A stretch of 7,434 nt of DNA from the NCBI GenBank assembly GCA_013298265.1, contig JAAFHE010000173.1:1-7434 (forward strand), written 5' to 3'. This DNA is from Lysobacterales bacterium. GTDB taxonomy: Bacteria; Pseudomonadota; Gammaproteobacteria; Xanthomonadales; Rhodanobacteraceae. Under the pieces are notes generated by a model. It saw only the letters and a program-made list of their open reading frames with translations. It was not told where the DNA came from and did no database searches. Shown piece after piece: positions 1 to 4,798 of the stretch. The translations under genes were made by a program, and so were the position numbers. Positions within the stretch are counted from its first letter, which is position 1, and every line of letters begins with the position of its first letter.

Positions 1-1
1 C

Positions 2-817
2 CCCAAGGCTTATGACGACGACGCCGAGTTCTGGAAAGACCTGCCGATCCGAAGCTTCACAGTCACGGACATGAAGTGGCACGACGGTGAGCTGTTCGTG
101 TCGGGCCTTTCGAACCAGGATTTTGCCTCGAGCCTCTGGAGAACCGGATATCCGTTCGGCAAGGACGCCAGGATGACCTCGTTGGAGATGTTCCATACCA
201 CACACAACCAGATCGAGACACGCGCGCCGATCATGGCTTTCGACTTCGCCACACTCGATGGAAAGCCTTATCTGATCGCCGCCTATACATGCACGCCACT
301 GGTCACGATCCCGATGTCCGATCTCAAGGATGGTGCGCATGTGCGCGGCAAGACCGTCGCTGAGCTGGGCTACGCGAACACTCCCGCTGACATGGTCAAC
401 GTCCAGCGCATGGAGAACGGCAAGCCCACCGAGTACCTGATGCTCATCAACATCGAGCGCAGCTCCAATTTCATTGCCGCCGCGTCGATTGCAGCGGCCA
501 CCGCCAAGCCAGGGCTCAATAGCTTCGTCCCGTTTGGACAGGTGACGGGTGTCGAGGCGATGCATATGCCCTATGCCGGCGTTACCCGGCTCGACAACCA
601 GTCTGACAAGCTCTTTGTGGCACTACGCAACGAAGTAACCACTGGCCGAGCCCAGCTGGTGTCCTACGACAAGAACTTGAACATGCGCATTACTGATTTC
701 GTGTCGGAGTACCTGTTTCCCGACTATGTCTACGACGACGCACAGCGTCAGTCGATGAAGCCCGTGCAGGACATGATGAAGCGGCTCGAAGGCGTGGAAA
801 ATCGGATCACGGAGTAG
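2..817 (+). CDS. Beta-propeller-like protein of unknown function, 5'-truncated by the window edge
   Basis: The frame is open from base 2 to the TAG at 815-817, giving 271 visible residues. The true start lies outside the window; the ATG at 71 is internal to a protein-like stretch beginning PKAYDDDAEFW and is unlikely to be the start. I do not recognise the family. The fragment shows recurring blade-like segments, each with hydrophobic beta strands followed by a G- or D-rich turn: near residues 18-37 (ending GELFVSGLSN), 75-95 (FDFATLDGKPYLIAAYT), 130-150 (TEYLMLINIERSSN) and 195-230 (LFVALRNEV then LVSYDKNLN). This pattern suits the C-terminal half of a beta-propeller, often a secreted or periplasmic protein, but no signal peptide can be seen because the N-terminus is missing. 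The C-terminus is a charged helix rich in K, R and E. An amidohydrolase gene follows 80 bases downstream on the same strand with no obvious terminator, so the two are probably co-transcribed. Coding is certain; the fold is inference. Confidence 0.8.
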   Translation, partial: PKAYDDDAEFWKDLPIRSFTVTDMKWHDGELFVSGLSNQDFASSLWRTGYPFGKDARMTSLEMFHTTHNQIETRAPIMAFDFATLDGKPYLIAAYTCTPLVTIPMSDLKDGAHVRGKTVAELGYANTPADMVNVQRMENGKPTEYLMLINIERSSNFIAAASIAAATAKPGLNSFVPFGQVTGVEAMHMPYAGVTRLDNQSDKLFVALRNEVTTGRAQLVSYDKNLNMRITDFVSEYLFPDYVYDDAQRQSMKPVQDMMKRLEGVENRITE

Positions 818-881
818 ATCGCTACACCGTCGATTCCTGTCATCACCGCCCGATGCACGATCACGTCCTCGAACCCTTGCC

Positions 882-887
882 AAGGAT
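882..887 (+). promoter_or_regulatory. Ribosome binding site of the amidohydrolase
   Basis: AAGGAT lies 10 bases before the ATG at 898. It supports 898 over the in-frame ATG at 853, which would put 15 charged and polar residues in front of an otherwise standard signal peptide. Confidence 0.5.
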
Positions 888-897
888 CAGCGCCACA

Positions 898-2697
898 ATG
901 AAAGCCTCGCTCCGGTTCGTCGCCCTCTGTTTGCTCGTATCGATCCACCCAGTTGCTGGGGCGGCACCGAGCCGCGAGGCAACGGCCGACATGATCGTGC
1001 ACAACGCGCGCGTCACGACGCTGGACGAACGGCAGCCGAACGCGCAGGCCGTCGCGATCCGTGACGGACGCTTCACCGGCGTGGGCAGCGACGAAGACAT
1101 GTTGCGGTTCAAGAGCGCTACCACACGCGTCATCGACGCCGGCGGACGGCGGCTGATACCTGGCCTCAACGACTCCCACTCGCACTATCTGCGTGGAGGC
1201 CCTTCGTTCAACCTGGAGCTGCGATGGGATGGCGTCGACAGCCTCGCCAAGGCGTTGGCACTGGTTCGGGAGCAGGCCCGGCGGACACCCAAGGGGCAAT
1301 GGGTTCGCGTGGTAGGAGGCTTTACCCCGTGGCAATTCGCCGAGCGCAGGCTGCCCACGCCCGCGGAGCTCACTGAAGCTTCGCCGGATCGACCCGTGTT
1401 TGTGCAGTATTTCTACAGCGTCATCGTGCTGAACCGGGCGGGGCTGGACGCACTCAAGATTGGCGCGGACTTTGTCGCACCCGATGGTGCAACGCTGGAG
1501 AGGGACGGTGCCGGCAAGCCGACCGGGAACATTTATGCGTCGCCACGGCCAGATCTGTTCTACCAGCTGCTGGCGATGCTGCCGAAACCCAGCGCCGAGG
1601 AGGCGCGCAACGGTACGCTGCAGCTGTTCCACACGCTCGCGCGCTACGGACTGACCAGCGTCATCGACGCGGGTGGCGGTGGATTCGCCTACCCGGAGGA
1701 CTACGGCGCCTCCACGGCGCTCGTCGACCAAGGCCGGTTGCCACTGCGGGTCTCGTTCTATCTCTTCGCACAGCATCCCGGAAAAGAACTGGAGGATTAC
1801 GCGAACTGGATGAAATCCAATCGGATCGGCCAGAACCGCGACGAGCACCGCGACCACGGTTTCGAGCTCGAGGGGGCCGGTGAATGGGTGCTGGCGAAAG
1901 CCGGAGACTTCGAGAACTTCCGTTCCGACCGACCGACCCAGGCGGCGTCGATGGAGACGGATCTCAAGCCGGTGATTTTGCTTTTCGTCAAGAAGCGTTG
2001 GCCGTTCCGGATTCACGCCACCTATGACGAGTCGATCGTGCGCATTCTCGACGTGATCGAGACCGTCAACGCCGAGGTCCCACTGGACGGTCTGCGCTGG
2101 GCGATCGACCACGCAGAGACCGTCCAGCCGGCGACGCTGGACCGGATCAAGGCACTGGGTGGCGGAATCGCCCTGCAGGACCGGATGTATTTTCTGGGCG
2201 ATGACTTCGTCGAGCGATACGGTGAAGCCGCGGGCGCAAGGACGCCGCCGCTGCGCGCGTTGCTTGATCGCGGATTGCCAGTCGGCATGGGCACCGATGC
2301 CACGCGCTCCTCGTTCAACCCGTGGCTCGGCTTGCACTTCCTCGTGAGCGGCCGGGTAGCCTCCGGGCGCCAGGTACTGGCACCGGAAAACCGGCTTTCG
2401 CGGGAAGAAGCCTTACGTTTGTATACCGTGGGCAGTGCGTGGTTCTCGCAGGAAGAACAGGAAAAGGGGCGCATTGCGCCCGGACAGCTCGCCGATTTTG
2501 CTCTGCTGACGGACGACTACATGAGCGTCCCCGCCGAGCGCATACCGGCCATCGCATCGGCGCTCACCGTGGTCGGCGGACGCCCCGTGCACGGCCGAGA
2601 CCGTTTCGCGACCTTGGTCACGCGGCGTGCACCGGCGGTACGACCCTCGTGGTCTCCGGTCGCGTACCTCCCGGCTTTTCACGCACCGGGAAATTGA
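898..2697 (+). CDS. Exported amidohydrolase, YtcJ / Amidohydro_3 family
   Basis: A 599-residue metal-dependent hydrolase, probably periplasmic. The ATG at 898 is chosen because it starts a clear signal peptide (MKASLRFVALCLLVSI, cleavage probably near VAGAAP, residues 19-24) and has a ribosome site. Domain order is typical: an N-terminal beta-sandwich piece (DMIVHNARVTTLDE, about 31-44), then a TIM barrel. Metal-site candidates are H94 and H96 (NDSHSH), H373 (RIHATYDES), H405 (AIDHAETV) and D467 (GTDATR). The second beta-sandwich follows the family ending (KGRIAPGQLADFALL, about 523-537). Stretches such as LELRWDGV, QWVRVVGG and RYG...PP are the ones I associate with a large proteobacterial branch annotated as amidohydrolase or N-substituted formamide deformylase-like. 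The length is normal for the family and no key residue is missing. The substrate cannot be told from the sequence; amides, formamides or cyclic imides are possible. It probably shares a transcript with the upstream propeller-like gene. Confidence 0.93.
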   Translation: MKASLRFVALCLLVSIHPVAGAAPSREATADMIVHNARVTTLDERQPNAQAVAIRDGRFTGVGSDEDMLRFKSATTRVIDAGGRRLIPGLNDSHSHYLRGGPSFNLELRWDGVDSLAKALALVREQARRTPKGQWVRVVGGFTPWQFAERRLPTPAELTEASPDRPVFVQYFYSVIVLNRAGLDALKIGADFVAPDGATLERDGAGKPTGNIYASPRPDLFYQLLAMLPKPSAEEARNGTLQLFHTLARYGLTSVIDAGGGGFAYPEDYGASTALVDQGRLPLRVSFYLFAQHPGKELEDYANWMKSNRIGQNRDEHRDHGFELEGAGEWVLAKAGDFENFRSDRPTQAASMETDLKPVILLFVKKRWPFRIHATYDESIVRILDVIETVNAEVPLDGLRWAIDHAETVQPATLDRIKALGGGIALQDRMYFLGDDFVERYGEAAGARTPPLRALLDRGLPVGMGTDATRSSFNPWLGLHFLVSGRVASGRQVLAPENRLSREEALRLYTVGSAWFSQEEQEKGRIAPGQLADFALLTDDYMSVPAERIPAIASALTVVGGRPVHGRDRFATLVTRRAPAVRPSWSPVAYLPAFHAPGN

Positions 2698-2711
2698 GTC
2701 TTGGGACTGTC

Positions 2712-2724
2712 CGGCGAACCGCCG
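2712..2724 (+). other. Short GC hairpin after the amidohydrolase stop
   Basis: CGGCG-AAC-CGCCG forms a 5-base-pair stem with a 3-base loop, starting 15 bases after the TGA at 2695-2697. No T-tract follows, so it is not a canonical intrinsic terminator. It may only stabilise the mRNA 3' end. Confidence 0.25.
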
Positions 2725-2789
2725 CTTCCCCGTGAACCCGCTCTCTCGGCATGATCGCCGTTGCTCGGGGTTGTTCAGTACGCGCCTGA

Positions 2790-3148
2790 CGCCAGAAAAC
2801 CCGCGTCGTCGCGAAGCTTTCAAAGTCAGCCATCACTGAACTACGCGCCAATCTCGCACCCATGCAGATCGCCAATGAACGGCTGGAGCACAGCTAGAAG
2901 CGTCTGCTTGTTCCGGACCTGGATGAAGCCGCTCGGGACCATGGCGAGATGTGGTGGCGGGCGGGTGAGCACCTGGGTGCGAGTGCGCCTCAGACAACAA
3001 CGAACGATTGCAACGCGTCGCCATTCTTGCGGGCGGCACGCATCGGCATATGGACGGTGCGCGCCGACTGTTCGGAGACGGGATTGCATCCAGTTACGAC
3101 GCCTTGCTCGACACGCAAAGAGAGTCCGATGCCGTCGATCCTGCGTAA
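2790..3148 (+). pseudogene. Possible decayed protein gene in the 640-base gap (unrecognised)
   Basis: The stretch 2698-3339 has no intact gene. Part of it reads like a disrupted protein on the plus strand. From 2790 one frame gives KLSKSAITELRANLAPMQ and ANERLEHS, is interrupted by TAG at 2895-2897, and continues as KRLLVPDLDEAARDHGEMWW and AGEHLGA. Near 2985-3000 the protein-like reading moves to another frame (NNERLQRVAILAGG, then DGARRLFGDGIASSYDALLD) and ends at TAA 3146-3148. These segments are balanced, helix-forming sequence, unlike the Arg/Pro/Ala-rich shadow frames in the rest of the gap. Joining them requires one nonsense change and one frameshift. I recognise no family, and no plausible start with a ribosome site is visible. 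Chance open frames in GC-rich DNA are a real alternative. Confidence 0.3.
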
Positions 3149-3296
3149 GGCGCGGAAGACGGGCCTGTGCCAGGGGTTGGCACTTAGCGCGGTTGCGGGA
3201 GACGGTTCAGGCGATCGGAGCGCACAGCCGCAGCATCCATCCAGAAGCAAGCGCCACCATGACCCGTGGCAGCAGTGTTCCGGAATGCCGCGGCCA

Positions 3297-3330
3297 GGCC
3301 GGTAGAGGATCAACGCCCATGCCGCCGGCC
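3297..3330 (-). terminator. Weak candidate hairpin after the anti-sigma-like gene
   Basis: GGCCGG (3297-3302) pairs with CCGGCC (3325-3330) across a 22-base loop, beginning about 10 bases past the minus-strand stop at 3340. There is no U-tract in either direction, so intrinsic termination is doubtful. It is listed because nothing else near the operon end looks like a terminator. Confidence 0.2.
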
Positions 3331-3339
3331 GCGCCACGC

Positions 3340-4107
3340 TCAGTCCTCGTCCGCCTCGACGCGCGCATAACCCGCCGGCACCGCGACGTCGAACAGTCCC
3401 GGCGCGAACTCGGTGTCGAATACGAAGCGGTACTCGATCTGCAGGCCACCGCTGCGTGTGCGCATCTCCAGCGGCAGGCCGTCGGCATCGGCCCACAGCT
3501 CTGCGGCGTCACCGCCGAGATCGACGAGCCAGCCGCGCGCGGGCTGCCCGGCGATCGTGCGCGCCTCAGGCAGCGGGATCGCCGTGCCGCTGTAGCGACG
3601 CAGCTTGTCGAGCCACGCGAGGTCGCTGCCCGTCGCAGCCTGCGGCGTGATCGTGGCGACGACGGCCTGGCGTTCAGCGTGCAGCAGCGTGAGCACGCGG
3701 CCGCGCCGCGGATCGACGATGACGCTGAGCGACTCGCCGATGTCGGTGCGCGTGGCGCCGGCATTGTTGACGCGTGTGCGCGAGGTCATCCGCACCTCGC
3801 CGCCGTGACGCTGCACGACGTCCATCTGCAGCGTGCGGAACTGACGGAAATGCGCCTGCACCGCGGCGAATGCATCGCCGTGTCCCGACAGGAGCGGCAG
3901 GCCGATCGCGAGCGCGACGACGGCCACGGCCGCAAGGCCGGCGGTCAGCCAGCCGCGCAGCGCGGGCCGGCGGCGGGGTGAACGGGCCTGCAGCGCGGAA
4001 GCGAGGCGTGTCTGTGCGGCATCGACGGCAGCGGCGGGGACTTCCTGTGCGACCTGCACCGCGTCGGCCAGTGCGGGCGAAAGCCTTTCTTCGGTCGGGG
4101 TGATCAA
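3340..4107 (-). CDS. Membrane-anchored putative anti-sigma partner with LolA-like periplasmic domain
   Basis: 255 residues from a TTG start at 4107-4105 to TGA at 3342-3340. The TTG is chosen because it overlaps the sigma factor's stop as TTGA, has a perfect GGAGG 7 bases upstream, and begins the protein-like sequence; further upstream this frame is only the shadow of the sigma gene. Residues 1-50 form a short, charged cytoplasmic segment. One membrane helix lies at about 52-73 (GWLTAGLAAVAVVALAIGL), preceded by RSPRRRP, so the N-terminus is in and the C-terminus out. Residues 78-255 look beta-rich, ending with ELWADADGLPLEM and then FDTEFAPGLFDVAVPAGY, a pattern I associate with LolA/RseB-like lipoprotein-binding folds. 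The protein has no cysteine, so the HxxxCxxC zinc anti-sigma motif is absent. Position and topology suggest it holds the sigma factor at the membrane or senses envelope state; that role is inferred. Confidence 0.85.
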   Translation of the reverse strand: MITPTEERLSPALADAVQVAQEVPAAAVDAAQTRLASALQARSPRRRPALRGWLTAGLAAVAVVALAIGLPLLSGHGDAFAAVQAHFRQFRTLQMDVVQRHGGEVRMTSRTRVNNAGATRTDIGESLSVIVDPRRGRVLTLLHAERQAVVATITPQAATGSDLAWLDKLRRYSGTAIPLPEARTIAGQPARGWLVDLGGDAAELWADADGLPLEMRTRSGGLQIEYRFVFDTEFAPGLFDVAVPAGYARVEADED

Positions 4108-4640
4108 GGGGAAACCTCCGTGATGCCATCGCCGAGGCGCGCTTCGAGTCGTCGGCGCGCGCGATGCAGGGTGACGTGGGTGGTATTGCTCGTGATAGCG
4201 AGCACGCGGGCGATGTCGTCGATCGCCATGCCTTCGAGGTAGCGCAGGCTGAAGCACTGCGCCTCGCGCGGCGACAGATCCCGCATGGCGGCGCGCAGGC
4301 GTCGCGCACGCTCGTCGGCGGCACCGATATCCTCGCTCGACACGGCGGACTCGGTTGCCTGCGCACGCCAGAGGGGCAACAGGCGCCACCAGCGGCGCTG
4401 CTGGCGCTGCCGGTCGATCGCGCGGCGCACGGCGGCGGCAGTCAGGAAGGCGGGCCAGGAGACGATGCCGCGCGGCGGCTGTTCGAGCAGCGACACGAAG
4501 ACGTCCTGCTGCACGTCCTCGGCGAGCGCGGCATCGCCGAGCACGCGGAACGCGGCGCGGAACACGAGCGGACCGTAATGGCGGGCCAGCGCGGCCGGCG
4601 TATCGGTGATGGTGTATTCGGTAGCGGGGTCTACGGTCAC
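4104..4640 (-). CDS. ECF-type RNA polymerase sigma factor (sigma-70 family)
   Basis: 178 residues from a GTG start at 4640-4638. GTG is preferred because GGAG lies 6 bases upstream and the frame further upstream is Arg/Ser-rich non-coding sequence that runs through the intergenic promoter. Region 2 spans about residues 20-83: HYGPLVFRAAFRVLGD, then ALAEDVQQDVFVSLLEQP (core-binding and -10 recognition helices), then VRRAIDRQRQQRR. A variable linker with WWRLLPLW follows. Region 4 spans about 111-170 and contains LSPREAQCFSLRYLEGM, IDDIARVLAITSNTTHV and TLHRARRRLEARL, the helix-turn-helix that reads the -35 element. There is no sigma-3 domain, as expected for ECF factors. The stop overlaps the start of the membrane partner, making a two-gene operon. 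A perfect GAAAC-N16-CGTA promoter-like sequence upstream on the same strand suggests autoregulation. Family assignment is firm; the regulon is inferred. Confidence 0.93.
   Translation of the reverse strand: MTVDPATEYTITDTPAALARHYGPLVFRAAFRVLGDAALAEDVQQDVFVSLLEQPPRGIVSWPAFLTAAAVRRAIDRQRQQRRWWRLLPLWRAQATESAVSSEDIGAADERARRLRAAMRDLSPREAQCFSLRYLEGMAIDDIARVLAITSNTTHVTLHRARRRLEARLGDGITEVSP
4115..4119 (-). promoter_or_regulatory. GGAGG ribosome binding site that fixes the TTG start
   Basis: GGAGG on the minus strand lies inside the last codons of the sigma gene, 7 bases before TTG at 4107. With the TTGA stop/start overlap it indicates translational coupling of the two proteins. Confidence 0.75.
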
Positions 4641-4646
4641 TCCGGT

Positions 4647-4650
4647 CTCC
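4647..4650 (-). promoter_or_regulatory. Ribosome binding site of the sigma factor
   Basis: GGAG on the minus strand with a 6-base spacer to GTG at 4640. It decides the start, since no ATG lies near the beginning of region 2. The site is the end of a 12-base direct repeat (see 4647-4690). Confidence 0.6.
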
Positions 4651-4690
4651 AGTACAGCCAGGGCAAGCCTATCGGGCGCTCCTGTACAGC
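4647..4690 (-). repeat. 12-base direct repeat in the sigma gene leader
   Basis: On the minus strand GCTGTACAGGAG (4690-4679) recurs as GCTGTACTGGAG (4658-4647), 32 bases downstream with one mismatch. The second copy carries the ribosome site used by the sigma gene. The first also contains a Shine-Dalgarno-like AGGAG but is not followed by an obvious ORF. Both copies lie in the expected 5' leader. Confidence 0.5.
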
Positions 4691-4720
4691 GTGCCGACCG
4701 TGATGACGTGCGAACACAGG

Positions 4721-4745
4721 GAAACTTACGGTTGCCGGACCTGTA
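4721..4745 (+). promoter_or_regulatory. Candidate ECF promoter for the divergent serine hydrolase
   Basis: GAAAC (4721-4725) is followed after 16 bases by TGTA (4742-4745), one base from the CGTA of the opposing promoter. Expected initiation is near 4752, about 47 bases before the ATG at 4799. It occupies the same DNA as the opposing promoter, so polymerase should bind in one orientation at a time. Confidence 0.5.
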
Positions 4746-4751
4746 AGTTTC
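4727..4751 (-). promoter_or_regulatory. Candidate ECF promoter for the sigma/anti-sigma operon
   Basis: On the minus strand GAAAC (4751-4747) is followed after 16 bases by CGTA (4730-4727). This fits the general ECF pattern of an AAC-containing -35 and a CGTA/CGTC -10; GAAAC-N16-CGTA is the core of the known Bacillus SigW consensus. Expected initiation is near 4720, giving a leader of about 80 bases to the GTG at 4640. Position upstream of an ECF gene supports autoregulation. No mapped start is available. Confidence 0.6.
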
Positions 4752-4787
4752 GCCGCGCGAGCACGTCATTCGGGGCGAACCCAACGC

Positions 4788-4798
4788 GGAGGCCCTCC
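4788..4798 (+). promoter_or_regulatory. Ribosome binding site, possibly self-paired
   Basis: GGAGG (4788-4792) sits 6 bases before ATG 4799 and fixes the start. The spacer contains its complement: GGAG (4788-4791) can pair with CTCC (4795-4798) over a 3-base GCC loop, directly abutting the start codon. The small stem could lower translation initiation, but it is only four base pairs. Confidence 0.6.

Larger units (their letters stand above)
4703..4769. repeat. Concentric double inverted repeat in the divergent promoter region
   Basis: Two perfect 9-base inverted repeats share one centre at base 4736. The outer arms are ATGACGTGC (4703-4711) and GCACGTCAT (4761-4769). The inner arms are GAAACTTAC (4721-4729) and GTAAGTTTC (4743-4751). 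The gaps are 9, 13 and 9 bases, so the whole element is symmetric. The inner arms coincide with ECF-type promoter elements on both strands. The outer arms fall just inside each expected transcript. It may be a DNA operator, a bidirectional promoter, or both. Confidence 0.85.

Noticed and set aside
853..897. 15-residue N-terminal extension of the amidohydrolase from ATG 853
   Set aside because: It would mask a clear signal peptide, and the ATG at 898 has an AAGGAT ribosome site.
748..2337. 529-codon minus-strand open frame
   Set aside because: It lies antisense to the amidohydrolase, whose family motifs are unmistakable. The antisense product is Arg/His/Val-rich with no recognisable motif; long antisense frames are common in GC-rich genes.
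2761..3981. 406-codon plus-strand open frame spanning the gap and the anti-sigma-like gene
   Set aside because: The product is very Arg/Ala-rich, crosses unrelated regions and is antisense to the membrane-anchored gene, which has a membrane helix, ribosome site and operon position.
4721..4751. Reading the inner dyad as an intrinsic terminator
   Set aside because: The loop is 13 bases, the stem is AT-rich, there is no T-tract, and it sits between two divergent genes where no terminator is needed.
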